Part shown: positions 37,595-49,509 of the stretch, piece after piece
Layout of the letters: the number at the start of each line of letters is the position of its first letter
How positions within the stretch are numbered: position 1 is the stretch's first letter
Source of the DNA: Ooceraea biroi
Taxonomy: Eukaryota > Arthropoda > Insecta > Hymenoptera > Formicidae
Direction of reading: 5' to 3'
DNA length: 64,000 nt
Assembly (NCBI RefSeq): GCF_003672135.1
Contig: NC_039510.1
Location: forward strand, 7,254,001 to 7,318,000
Notes under the pieces: generated by a model
The model's database searches: none
What the model was told of the DNA's origin: nothing
The model's input: the letters and a program-made list of their open reading frames with translations, nothing else
Translations under genes and position numbers: made by a program

Positions 37595-39222
37595 CAGATA
37601 ACAAAGAACAAGGGGAAAAAGAGCAAAAGATAGACTGAAGAAGATAGATAGTAAATTACATTTGATTTCGTCTTTTTTAAAAAAATGTATATACACATGT
37701 ACAAAAGCAAGAAAATGAGTTGCTCATTATATCAAGTAAACAAAATACGAAATACGTTTTAATCAACGTATACTACGTATTAACGATCGACGAGCAACGG
37801 ATGATGGGAGAAACGACAATCTTATATTTTATTGCTGTACACATAGATATACAACGTGTGTGTGTGTCTAACAATTCTGTTTCTCATGCAATTTTGGCAA
37901 TTTAGCGATTTTCTTCAACGGGGTACTCTCGTAAATTCACCTATTTTGGGTAAAATGATTTGTTTTGCGGGAGGGACGTGTGTGACATACAAAGTGTTTC
38001 AACACTTATACACGACATTGCTCGAGCCTAGATGCACGCGGATTCGTATTTACAATGATGACGTCGTGTCATTTATGCTAAGATTCTTATTATAAATCCC
38101 TTTGATTATAACGAAACGCGTTGCGCAGCGCGATTATGTACAAAGTGATTCCCCAAACGAGTAAAACGATTTCATCTCCTAGCTTCCAACTCTTTTTCTT
38201 GCTTCTCCGTTTCTTCGTTTCTCCCTTTACTTCTCCTCCAATTTGTCTACAATCTACAGAATATCACCAATTACTCGATCCTTTGAAACTGACGCTTTCA
38301 TATTCCATTCCAGAGAGTCTTTGAATATCGATAAATCTTATCTTTTCAATACAAATCCCTGAGTCGCACGTAGTTTCTAGTCGGTTAATCGCAAATGATT
38401 TTTCCGATTAATATTCGGTTAGTCGAGATCGAGGAAACAATAGTGGAAACAACGGTACATAATACGAACGAAATAGACGAGTTTCCACACGTATCGAATG
38501 TCGGTTCGAAAGTTCATTCCGATGTTATCGAGCCGCTGTTAAAATATTACTGCTAAATCGGAACATCAATCTGCCGACGGACAGGAGCCTTATTTACGAA
38601 CCCGATAAAACGCTGCCTGGGCAGAAATAGATCCTCGGGGATGGCCAGCGAGTGTATCCCTTAAAATAGGTCGGTCGCAGGACGAAACTAGGTATGAGCT
38701 ATGCTCTCCCTCTCAATCCCTCTCTCTTTCTTTGGAACGATGAACCTCCCTCTTGCAAATAGGCCACGAAAAACACTGAATCGTACACTGAAATTCTTTA
38801 CGTATTCTCTTACGTGTTCTCTCTGCCTTTCATTCTTGTTTTATATCCTCTATCTCATGTTTCTCCTAAGTCTGAAATTCTTCAAATTTTACCTCGAGAA
38901 CAGGAGAAGGCTGTACAAGAAAAACGAAGATACGGTCGTAATATCAAATGCAATCTTAAATTCCCGTAATATTACATTGGTCTCAAAAAGTTGATTCACC
39001 CCCGATATTAAAGTTTTTCTTAAAAAAAGGAATAAAGTTCCTTTGAAATCACCTGGAAGCTTGTCTCACGAGATAAAGAGATCCGTCCCTGTGTCAAAAA
39101 TTCGCAATTTTTTAATTTTTCAGATTGTACGGTTCGACGCGTGAAATAAAATTGAATACGAGAAGATCGTATTATCGTCATGCATCTCGAGAGCTTACTC
39201 GACCTCGCCGAGGATTCGCCGT
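37595..39222. other. Probable 3' untranslated and downstream region of Octbeta1R-like gene
   Basis: It lies directly downstream (minus strand) of the receptor stop codon at 39225-39223. I did not find a convincing AATAAA on the minus strand close to the stop, so the transcript end could not be set. No other gene was recognised. Confidence 0.4.
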
Positions 39223-39529
39223 TTAAATACACGCCTCGATGTGGACGTTGGTCATCTCACTGTTGCGCAGCTGGTTGTTGACGTGCAGCTCGGACGAGGC
39301 GTTGCTGTGCACGAGGTCCTGCTTGCGGTGCACCTGGCGCAGGTCGTGCACCGGTCCGATCGCACGACAGCAGCTCTCTAAAGTCTTGCTAAAGGCCGCG
39401 CGGAACTCGCGGTTGAAGTATGCATAGATGACCGGGTTCAGGGCGCTGTTGAAGTAGCCTACCCAGAACATCACCGCTACGACCACGTCGCTGCTCTCGC
39501 ACGAATCGCACAGCGCCGTGATGATGTAC
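39223..39529 (-). CDS. Octbeta1R: Octbeta1R-like octopamine receptor, last exon (TM7 and C tail)
   Basis: The acceptor ACGCAG ends at 39530 and the exon opens with G, which completes the Trp codon begun in the exon at 42772-42993. It encodes 101 residues and a TAA stop. [10 protein letters not shown] forms extracellular loop 3. TM7 contains [18 protein letters not shown] with the conserved NPxxY motif. Helix 8 is [11 protein letters not shown] followed by SCC, a likely palmitoylation site. The C tail ends NVHIEACI. The ALCDSC and NASSELH pieces resemble what I recall of Drosophila Octbeta1R more than Octbeta2R; this was not checked by alignment. The protein would be a Gs-coupled octopamine receptor at the cell surface. 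Confidence 0.88.
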
Positions 39530-42500
39530 CTGCGTCAATCGGGAAACAGAACGAACGGGCATTAAACAAACGTGAGAGATTACGGTCGAATAAATCACAC
39601 GGCTGAGTCGTTCGAATTTAAAGGATTTAAAATTTAACGGACGAAATAATTTCGTGAAAGCGTGACAGTAAAAACGTGACCTTTGTATCGATCGAATTCT
39701 TGCCGAATGCAACCGCGGTGCAAAGCTTTAAAAGTCTGTAGGTCGCGATGGACTGAAGCAAGATAGAGGAAACGAGGAATATCTTGTTCTCCCTCGGCGT
39801 GACCTACATGCATTTGACGTCGAAATTGTTTACATCGACAAGGAAAGAATGGACTTGCGGGCTTTCAGGAAAGGATTGTACCTTGCGTCTTGATCTTCCG
39901 CGAATCTCTCCATTGTCACATTGTTTTTCTGATTGCTTCTGACATCATTATCGATGTTTCAAGGGTGGCGAACATACAGAAATAACCGAATCGAATCGTC
40001 AGTCTATAAAGTCCATGAAGCTAAAAATAAGAGCTGTTTGTTCCGGGATCTGGAAATTGATATTTAGTGCAATTTGCTCGGAATTACGAAAATTTCGTCT
40101 CTCCTTAGTGCTGTAGGAGGATCGTTGCGTTTTTACAACGTGTTCGATGTGATCGATCGCAAATCGCACTCGTGTCTCGTAATAGTACATTAGCTGCGAC
40201 TAGAAGCGGCTAAGAATAGAACGACAACCAGTTAAGGTCAACCTCTTCTTTTTTCCCCCATGTGAATGGCTAAAGATCTTTACACGCCGGGGCAGCTTTT
40301 CATTGACCGACGCGTCGTTGAATTTCTTTAAAACTTTTATCCGCGTTTTTCTTTCTCGATGGCACAACGGCGCAACGTAACTCCCGCGGATCGATACTTG
40401 ATTTCTCTACCTATTTCTTATGCAATAGCATGCGCCTTTATTTATTCAAGAGAATATCTTGCGCGCTGGCTCCTACGTCAAATCGATACGCGATTAACGA
40501 CAATGTAGCACGAGTTAATGTTATAGATAACATTCATATGTAACATTTCGTTTAAACGTAAAAAGTTTACGTTTTTACATTGACGATACAAATAGTTTTC
40601 GAATTAACAAGTGGGTATTGAACGACAATTAAAATAGTTGATCCAATCAAATTACTTGGTCGGTTGACTCGGTTGAATTCCGTGTTGAATTGTCTGTCAC
40701 GAATGTCGTGATTATCTATCGCCGTAAAGAGTACAAGCCTACAAGGTACCGTTAATGAAATGAGTTCGTGTTCTTGTTACACCGACGAATTCAATTTGTC
40801 TCTGCCAAGTATTCGCGTAAGTACGAGCAGTCGGAGTAGACAGGGAGAGAGAGTGACGGTGGCGAATAAAATCGCACGAAAAAGCTTGGGGAAAGCTTGA
40901 GGGAGGGAAAATGGGTCAAGGATCCGTCCCGTAATCAGGCCAGACCAAGAGGGGAAGTGTAGTATTGGTTTGTATTATTCGGCCAAGTAAGTAATAAGAA
41001 TACGGATCCGATTTGAGTGTAAGAAAATTAATAGCCGACTATAGAGGGGACCTAGTCGTGTAACGTGCTTGCCGGAGAATCGTGCGAGAAATCAATAAAA
41101 ATATAATAAAGATACATTTATATTCATCGTGCGACACTTGTTTTCAAATTTCAGTATGGCTTTTCTTACACACGTATCTCGTCTGGCTAACCCTTTTGTT
41201 TAACTTAAAGGCCGGCATTACATTCACCCCGTGTTAAAGGGTTAAATCTAAAAATGGCTGACTTTTGGTCTTTCGCACCCTCGATGGTCCATTGTAGCGT
41301 GTCGCCGTGCCGCCGTGTTATATCTTGCTGACTGAGAGGCACTTGACACCACGCTGTGCCGCCCCTTTAGGGGGTGGCTGTACACGACTCTAGAATTCTC
41401 TCGCTGTAAATCCCTGGAGATCGCGGTAGTACACGCTACTTTTCCCTATCGATCGCGGCTCTCCGTGTAACCGCTCGCCTTCATCCGCACGTCCGTCCGT
41501 CAGTCCGTCCGATCGACCGATCGACCGAACGACCAGTTCTCACCTCCTTCCCGCGTTACTGCACCCTCAGGAATTTCAAGGCGCCACGGCGCAATATTCC
41601 GCGGGCCCTTTTGTTCGACGGATATCGCTCGACGATAACCGCCAACAGTTTTTTTTTCTTTCTTTTCCTCTTTTCTTTCTTTTTAGGGGAGACGATTTCT
41701 CGATCAGTTGTCAACTTGTACAAAATGTGTGACTTGTAAGAAAATTCATGCATAACTTTATCGTATATTACTGCATTACGTACTCCACTTATACTCGAAA
41801 ATGTTGCAAAGGTGCATTAGCGAAATTGTTTTACGTGACAGTTGACGAAAACTGCAGCTGGTGTACAGTGACAACATCTTTTTTGTTGCTGCTGCTTTTG
41901 TTGTTTGCATGAAAACAGAGCGAAATGTAGGTACATCGTAGATGCGCCGTGTCTCGCGCAGTTCTATTTACGCGCCGTGAAATTAATTATTGAGTTTCGA
42001 GACTATTCTGGTTGCAACGTCTCGTTCTCCAAGAACGGTGCACTGAGTGAAATTCTCTTCTTGACAATACGACCAACTTTCCATCAAGTTCAAAGCAGAA
42101 TGAGACATATATTACTTATTACTGTTGATCTTTTAATTGATAGCATGACAGTATTTCTTGTTTTTCAATTGAAAAATTATCATAATAATATAAATTTCGA
42201 AAATACCATCTATAGTAAAGGAATATTTGTTAATAGCGTAAACGCAGCGTAACGCGGGATAAAGTAAAGGATGATGCACTTGAGATCCTATAGACGTAAG
42301 CGCTTAGACGTGGGATGCTTAAAGGTGCATTTAAGAGTCCTCTCAATGATAACACGCAACGTGACACCAACGATTTACCCTTTACGCGTGTCCCACGTAA
42401 TTAAATGGGGGGAGGATCATCTGTCCCATCGCCGTGACTTGATTAAAGTGAAGCTAACGTATTATACGTTATTTAGCGGGAGAAAATAACGTTACTTATC

Positions 42501-42771
42501 ATGACAGATTGCGCATGGCACAGTGTCATCTCGCGTGGCGTTGATAAAAAGCCAGCAGTTTTCTCTCTCTCCTTCTCTCGCGTTTTTTCTTGAAAAATCA
42601 GATTTAATTATCAACGAAGCAAACTGCCGTGAGTAAATTCCTTATTAAGTAATATTTTACATTAAACTTGCATTGACTAGTTTAGATGAAATAGAGTCGG
42701 TCAGGTGATCAATTGAATATCTTTGCGAATATAATGATAAGCGAAGAGAGGTGATACTAAATATACGTTAC
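39530..42771 (-). other. Intron of Octbeta1R-like receptor
   Basis: This 3242-base intron has donor GTAACG at 42771 and acceptor CAG at 39532-39530. It interrupts a Trp codon after its second base (phase 2) and the two flanking exons agree exactly. The interior has no recognised exon. A segment at about 40958-41222 has TGTAG and ATTACA ends and AATAAA signals, but no target duplication. A GC-richer patch at about 41480-41540 has quasi-repeats of GTCCGTC and CGACCGAT. Confidence 0.85.
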
Positions 42772-42993
42772 CAGAGAAAGAATGGAAGCCAGCAGGCCAG
42801 AAATGCCGACATTATGATGCCGAGTGTCCTGGCCGCTTTCCGTTCTCTCTTCATTTTGCTGCTGCTGGTCATCGGCGGTTCCTCCGGTTGTGGATCCGGC
42901 GACGATTGGTCCACAGTCGGCAGAGTAGTCAGACCGGCCGAGATCCCGTTGATTTGCAAATGTTTATTCAACAGAGCAGCCGCTACTTTGCTC
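42772..42993 (-). CDS. Octbeta1R: Octbeta1R-like octopamine receptor, loop 3/TM6 exon
   Basis: The exon has 222 bases. The acceptor GTTTCAG ends at 42994 and donor GTAACG starts at 42771. It needs two bases from the preceding exon, encodes 73 full codons and ends with two bases of a Trp codon. The protein begins [14 protein letters not shown], the end of intracellular loop 3; I recall a very similar SKVAALLLEKHLQI segment in Drosophila Octbeta1R. A Pro/Glu-rich spacer follows, then the basic [15 protein letters not shown] entry to TM6 and the CWLPFF toggle motif. These are standard G-protein-coupling and activation elements of the family. The TM1-TM5 exons are not within 42994-64000 and should lie further upstream, beyond the window. 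Confidence 0.88.
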
Positions 42994-45315
42994 CTGAAAC
43001 ATAAATGTTGCAATGATCAATTATTATGTACCAATAAATAACAATTATATACATGGAAAATAAATTCCCTATACAGGGAAAATATGTGGATGAGAGATGT
43101 ACATAAAAATGAGTTCCTTTTTTCTCAATTTCCCTCTTTCTGTCTCTCCCACCACCCTGTCTCTCTCTCTTCCTCGTTCGTCTTTCGCTCGTATTCTCCA
43201 TCACTCGAATGCAAATTGTTCAAATTACGATGACAGCCACGTAATTATGCACAAAGTAACGCATACATGGCTGTCGCGGAGACTAATCAAGGCCGCGTAA
43301 AATGAACAGCGATATAAATATAACGTATGACATTGAATTAATTTCTTACACCAATCACATGATACGTGAGTGATGAGAGTGTGCGAGTGTATGCAACAAG
43401 AGTGCAAAAGCAGCTGCTTTTGAGTATCGATTTCTAAGAAGAGGCAATGATAGGTAATTTTAACTCACTATGAATAGCCGGCGGGTTACCAATATTCTCA
43501 CGCTACTTTGTGCCATCATTGCATTTAAAATATTTATTTTTGCGTTTTATCATGTGGAATTATTTGGCACAGCTACACAACGAAATTTCTTTTCTTGATG
43601 CCGGCTGATATCGCGACGCGTAAGCCATGCGACATATTTCGATTAATAATATAGATTTGATCTAATTTTAAATAATTTCAAAAAACAAGTGACGCGCGAG
43701 CGTATTGCCGTATTGAGTTTTAGTAATGTTAAGATAACGATATTTTGCGCGGAATAAACGCAAACGTACATTCGTATCCGCAAATCATAAAAAAACACGT
43801 AATAAAATAGCATATATTCTGGAAAATTGCACTTCGTGCACACGCGCTGACAAGCGACAAATATTGTATTCATTATTCGATTAGTTCGATTCGCGCGCGC
43901 GCACAGTTTAACGACGCAGCTTTATTTCTTTCATATCTGATTCACAGGCAAATGCAGCTTTGCGTTAAATCCGTGTAAATAAAAACGTGATATCGCGAAA
44001 TAACTGCAAAACAAATTCCGATAACATTTCTAAATGAAGCAATACTTTGACGTATTTTATTCAATACTTTTACTTTATTTTATTCTATCAAGATGAAGAT
44101 ATCGTTTAAAAGAAAATCTTTCAGGTGAAGATCTTATTGAGTCTTTTATTTATACTGTTATTTATATTGTTTCGTATTTAGTCTTCTTTTTAGTATTTTT
44201 TAGTTTTTATATAAAACATCTCATCAATTATTTCACATTTATTTCTTTTTTTCGGAACACTATTGACGCGCGCGAGATTAAGAAAAGATATCACGATAAT
44301 TCGATCTCGTTTCAATGATTCCAAGATTTTTAATACGTTCCAAGATACGTTATAAAAAAAGGATAATTTGCATTTGTAATATATTAAAAACTTGAAGGAA
44401 TATTGGTAATGCAGGCACAAATAAAACGCGGGTAAATTAAAGTTTTTTAAAGTTTAAATTACTAATTAGCATATTCGAAACAAGCAATTTATAAATAAGT
44501 AATTTTCCCCTTCTTTCTTTTTCATTACTAGGAGCAAACACAATTTAACTTGGGTAGTTCGTTGGCGTATCTCGTTATTCATCAACTCGGAAATCTGAGT
44601 ACTAAATGATATTATCGTGAATTAATTTCTTCTCAGTCCTCATTATTTAATACATTCGTGTAATACATTAGAAATGTACTTGCATTATATTATTGTACAA
44701 TCCAGATAAATTAAAACGCTAGTAAGTTATCTTATTTTATCATTTGTTGTAGGAAGATGTGTACATAAATCTTTGATTTAATAAACTATCGCAACGAGGA
44801 AGTTCGATCGGAAAACATCGACCGACAGAAGCTGCTATATTACTTTGAACTTTGGCAACCGCAGTTGCGCAGAAAAAAAAGGACGAAACGAATATCGTAC
44901 GAAGCTCTTCTTTCAGCAGAAAGTTGTGTTCGTTCTCGTTACAGGCGCAACTCGGAAGACGCTTGTCGACGAAGCTTTTTTATAAACACTTGGTAGTAAC
45001 ACAAGGAGAACGTGGGAAGCTTTAGCTGAAGCTAAATTCGATATTACGCGAGTACGGAGAGATTGGAAACTTTTACGCGCAAATAAACGATTGCGGCAGT
45101 TTCACCGATAAAAGTGTTTCGTTTCACCTTCATTACCGATATATCAGCTTTATTTTATTTTAGTTCTTTTATTTGTACCTTTGTCAATCTTTTGACATTA
45201 AGTACATGTCACATCTTGATTGATGGATATAAAGAGTATAACTTTTAATTAAATGATTCATATTTTTAAAGAAAAATTAAATTTTTATACTTGAAACTAA
45301 ACTTTCCTCTTCTAT
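42994..45315. other. Non-coding stretch, probable long intron of Octbeta1R-like gene
   Basis: No coding exon was recognised. The sequence is AT-rich with scattered short CG runs, for example at 43893-43902. If the receptor's first exons are beyond 64000, everything from here to the window end is a single intron of at least 21 kb. Confidence 0.5.

Positions 45316-45379
<64 letters not shown>
45316..45379. repeat. GA dinucleotide microsatellite
   Basis: About 30 GA units, nearly uninterrupted. Confidence 0.95.
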
Positions 45380-45382
<3 letters not shown>

Positions 45383-45811
45383 CATGGCAATTGAAATAAT
45401 ATAATTTTTAAAACAGTAATCATAAAATAATATTTCTGTTTTCTTTCAAAATGTGTCGCTATGTTTTCCCATGTTGCAAATTTTTATGAGCGATAAAAGT
45501 TCATTGTGATACAAATATCCTTGTGCAACAAAATAACGAAGGCAAATTTACATACACATATTTGCGCGATAATTTTAGGTTGACTGAAAAGTCCGTGTTA
45601 TAAAATTTTGCTAAAAACATCCGCACGAATTTTCCGGTCAATGCCAATAGATAGCTCAACAATAGATATCAGTGAGACGTCGTTTTCCCGACAGGAAGGA
45701 AACAGAACCTCAGTATGTGTATGTGCAGGCGATGGAATAGGAACGAAAAATCGGTCGATCGAAATATAAAGGCGAAACAGACAAGTGAAACTTATGATTG
45801 CGAAGCAACAA

Positions 45812-46690
45812 CCCGACTAGAAATTTATCCAGTGGTCCTGATCAGGTTGACCTTATTTTATTATCAGGTCCTGATAAGGTAAATTCATCAGGACCTGATC
45901 AGTCATGTAACGCAGCATAATAGTTAGATCCTTATCTGGATATCCTCATCAGGTTTATATCGGGTTGAATTATTAAATCCTTACTACCCAGACAGCACCA
46001 AGTCGTCTAAAGGATTACTAAAAACTTGATATTTTCGGTGAGTGTAAGAGTCCTTAGAACATATACTACTAGTATATGTTCTAAGTAAGAGTCCAAAAGA
46101 AGAGAAGAATAGAGTACCGGATCGATTTTCCAGATGGTTATTTGTAAGGTGCTAACCAAATGTTTCTTGCGAGAACGTCACGCCTGACCTGGCCATCTAT
46201 CGGTCGCTTGGTGAATCAGAGGCGGGAAACACACACTTGTGTTGAGTTTTGTCTCTTATTGTTCCATAATCGAGTACATTGAAATGTATATGATATAAAA
46301 ATAATTAATACTCGCAAATTAAGTAGAAATTACTATTCTTTCTACATTAAGTATATAACGTACATTATAATATGATAAACTACGTATGGTCCGATGTAGG
46401 ACCAGATGTGGGAAACCTTTACCTCTAAATTTTAAAACATATCAGGATGAAGGAATAAGATCCTTAGTAGGTACTAATAATGTAAACTTCAACAAAATTT
46501 GTACTTTGAAATATCAGGCATAACGTAAGAAGGTCCTAATACGTTCCTTATTATTTTAACCCTAAAAAGGTCATACATATTTGAACCTGATGAGGATATT
46601 CTTAGGTATACCTTATTCAGGATTACCTTACGCCAACCACGTCAGGTCCTTATAACATATTAGGTAAACCTGACAACATTTCTAGTCGGG
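45812..46690. mobile_element. CCCGACTAGAAAT-ended element inside the mariner
   Basis: This 879-bp insertion has 13-bp perfect terminal inverted repeats CCCGACTAGAAAT and ATTTCTAGTCGGG. Repeated TCAGGTCCTGAT-type palindromic words fill both ends. A perfect 33-base palindrome sits inside at about 46047-46082 (CTTAGAACATATACTA and its complement). No coding capacity is seen. No matching target duplication is visible, so the superfamily is unknown. Confidence 0.7.
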
Positions 46691-46904
46691 AATATGGAAA
46701 CGGTAATAGAGTTGCAGAAAACAACGAAAAATTGTTTGGAAAAGGTTCTCGGTAGTGCCATTGCGAGATACAAGATAGATGATTAAATAGTTGAACTGAA
46801 TAAATTGCTGTACGCTTTTTCAGAAAAATAATTTTATTAGATGTGAATAAATAATCCAATTTTTTTAAAGCAATTGAAGAAACTAATTTAAAATCAATTA
46901 ATTT

Positions 46905-47365
46905 CCCCGCTCTGAAGACTCTCGGAAGTGCGACACTGATTTGGAGCAACTGCTCATTGAGAATTCGGCACAAATTACACAAAAAGAGCTTGCAAAGTAG
47001 TTGGGAGCAGATCATTTCCAAACTCTTACACGATATGGGAAAGATTCAAAAAGAAGGAAAATGAATTTCACATGAATTGACTGAAGCCAAAAATCAAAGA
47101 GTAGCAGCGTGTTATTCTCTTCTCAGTAAACAGTGTAGAAAGTCTTTCTTATGAAAAATTGTTACGAGCGATGAAAAATTAATACTCTATGACAATCCGA
47201 AACGTAGAAAGTCATGGGTAAATTCTGGCGAATCATCGACATCGGTTACAAAATGGTTTAATAATTTTATCGTGACCAAAGACACAACATTTGTCCGAGA
47301 TAAAATTCATAAACTGCTTGAAAGATGACTTAAAGAAAGCAACACATATTTTGATTAAAAGGTTT
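46905..47365 (+). pseudogene. Mariner transposase, internally deleted
   Basis: Pieces in the correct order are recognisable despite stops. LLIENSAQITQKELAK is the first helix-turn-helix. HELTEANQRVAACYSLL is the second domain, read with small gaps. IVTSDEKLILYDNPKRRKSW carries the first catalytic Asp and is typical of mariners (IVTxDEKWILYDN). The frame then jumps to a C-terminal KLLERxLKESNTYFD end. The second and third catalytic acidic residues are missing. The antisense frame at 46650-47021 is a shadow of this. Confidence 0.75.
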
Positions 47366-47434
47366 GTTTTACTTTCTTTAAAACTACACCTCGCATTTAG
47401 CCGAAAAATTTGGATTATTCATTTGTATACCTAA

Positions 47435-49241
47435 TATCTATATTTGTTTGTGTATTTTGGAAAATTTGACAGATTATGAAATAAATATATTTAGCAATAT
47501 TATGTTCAGCATAACATAATTTTAATAATTTTGCAAAGTACACGGGACCGATTTATGGAATATTCATCTCGTTAAGAGAGCTCGCGTCCAACTATTTCGA
47601 TGTAATTCGATGAGCTGCTACGCAGTAGAGAAGTTGAAACGCAAGTTTCCTCTTTTGATCTAGCTCGATTTTACGTGCGCAAAACTTTTCGTAGACTAGA
47701 TTATGACTTATCTTTGATGTGAGCGTTTTCCGTCTCTTCTACAAAAATATATTGCTGATTGAGGCCATCCAAGATGTTGCTTAATACCAGTATAGAAAAT
47801 GACAAAATTTTACTTGAGAAAGAGAGAGAGTGAGAGAGAGGGGGGGGGCATAAGACGAGAATGGATAACGCATTTGCTTAAAAAAGACAATTCAGTTTTT
47901 ATTATTTTGCGGATTTATTATTTCGAATTAAAATCTTTTTCAATTGTGACGTTTCAGGGTTGAAGCGAGCTTATCCCCATTCTAAAAAAATGCGTTGTAA
48001 ATTAAGCCTCTCTCACCTTCTTCCAAATATACATGTACACATCTCCGTCTATTCCACGCGAGCATTATTTGCAATTCTTTTCAACAAATGTTTACGTCGT
48101 GCACGACCTACTTTTGCCGTCACACGTCTCGATAAAATCCTGTGCACACACACGCGCGCGCATATACCTACATATATATGTGCACAGTAGGTCCACACAT
48201 CGCCAGGATTTTAGCCCGAGCTGGCGAAGTAGACCGTATGGAAATCTTGTACGGCGTGTTTGAACCACCCTATATATTATTATTGCACTATCCGCGGTGT
48301 GTATACTCGAATGTAATAAACAACAGATTTCAGATATTTTATTGAATGTTTTCCACGGCAAGAGGAGCAACAATGAATCATTCATTAACAAAGAATGAAT
48401 TGTTCGAGTCAGTTTCTCCTTTCCTATGTTTAATATGATGCGTCCGCAGTCATTAAAATTATTAAAGGAACGGGATAGCTTCGTTGACGAATACTTTTTA
48501 CATGGAAGAAGCGGATATCGTAAGCTTGGAAATTGCCAAGCGATATCGGAATTGCTAAAGCGATTCGTCGTCAATTCTGCGGCGAGGAAGAACGTCAGTT
48601 ACCGAGTATATATTCGGAATGGCAGCAGAAGGAAATAGCGACCGGTAATCGAAAGCTGGGAGCTTGCTGCCGACTTGAATTGAAAATGGTGCGGATTGAA
48701 TGGAAAACATGCTGATCGCATCTCAATTGAAAATTTGTTTTACGAAAAATTATTTTGCATTCTTACGATTACTGTATTTATCAGTCATGTTACGATCAAT
48801 TACGATATCGTACGTTCTGAAACTGTACATTCCAAGTCGAATATATACATTTCAGCAGAATAAGAGGATTAAACTATGTTTCATTTATATTTTGAAAGGA
48901 AATTTCGATTTTCGAATATTCCATACTGAAATGGCAGAATTCTCAAGCTTCACGCAAACGTCATTTGATTTTTTCAAGCAATGAAGAAGCTATCTGAAAG
49001 CCAATTACCGCTACAGATTTAAGCTAAAACGTGCTTCCTTTCGGAAAAAGCTTTTATAATCCTTTTCATGACGGACATCAAACGGCATTTGCAGTTTGCA
49101 CATGCCTGCGATTGATGATGAACTCCATTGGCTTGCAATGCAAAGATTGAAAGAAACGAGATCTGATTTTGATGAAGGCGTGGCGTGTAGCAGTTTTGCT
49201 TTGCTATCTCCTTGATTTTAGCATATCAAAGAGAGTGATAG

Positions 49242-49244
<3 letters not shown>
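47435..49244. other. Non-coding stretch, nothing recognised
   Basis: The 160-codon minus-strand frame at 48092-48574 is the longest here but has no recognisable domain, splice context or partner. It overlaps plus-strand frames of similar quality and is most likely chance. Confidence 0.5.

Positions 49245-49288
<44 letters not shown>
49245..49288. repeat. GA dinucleotide microsatellite
   Basis: About 22 uninterrupted GA units. Confidence 0.95.
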
Positions 49289-49292
<4 letters not shown>

Positions 49293-49509
49293 TATCTACA
49301 TTTTCCTCTGTTTTCTTTCTATCCCAAAACGGGATCGCTTTCTCTCCCTCGGGGATAACGATTTGCCAAAGGCATTACGAGATCGCTTGTTTGAAAGGAA
49401 CGATTTTACGTGATAAATCTCTGTCTCTCCAAACGCCATTCAATTTAACTTGTCCAAAAACAGTGACTAATCGTGGTCATTATATATCATCCTCTTAACA
49501 AAAGCAGAC

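Larger units (their letters stand above)
45577..47434 (+). mobile_element. Degenerate mariner, split by another element
   Basis: The left end TTAGGTTGACTGAAAAGTCC is a typical mariner terminal repeat next to TA. The right end near 47430 ends in ACCTAA and is more decayed. Between them lies a broken mariner transposase on the plus strand. The element is interrupted at 45812-46690 by an unrelated terminal-inverted-repeat insertion. Without the insertion it would be about 980 bp, shorter than the usual 1.3 kb, because most of the catalytic core is missing. Confidence 0.75.

Noticed and set aside
40958..41222. Possible solo LTR in the Octbeta1R-like intron (TGTAG start, ATTACA end, AATAAA signals)
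   Set aside because: The flanking five bases differ (GGAAG against TTCAC), the ends are not perfect inverted repeats and no second copy is visible, so I did not annotate it.
42950..42994. Alternative acceptor inside the TM6 exon (after AAAGTAG) that would make the phase fit the TM5 exon at 20265
   Set aside because: It lacks a pyrimidine tract, and the GTTTCAG acceptor is far better and preserves the conserved SKVAA segment.
46650..47021. 123-codon minus-strand open frame
   Set aside because: It is antisense to the mariner transposase remnant and runs across the border of the nested element.
48092..48574. 160-codon minus-strand open frame, the longest single frame apart from the receptor exon
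   Set aside because: No recognisable domain, biased composition from a CA/CG repeat at its 3' side, and equally long overlapping frames on the other strand.
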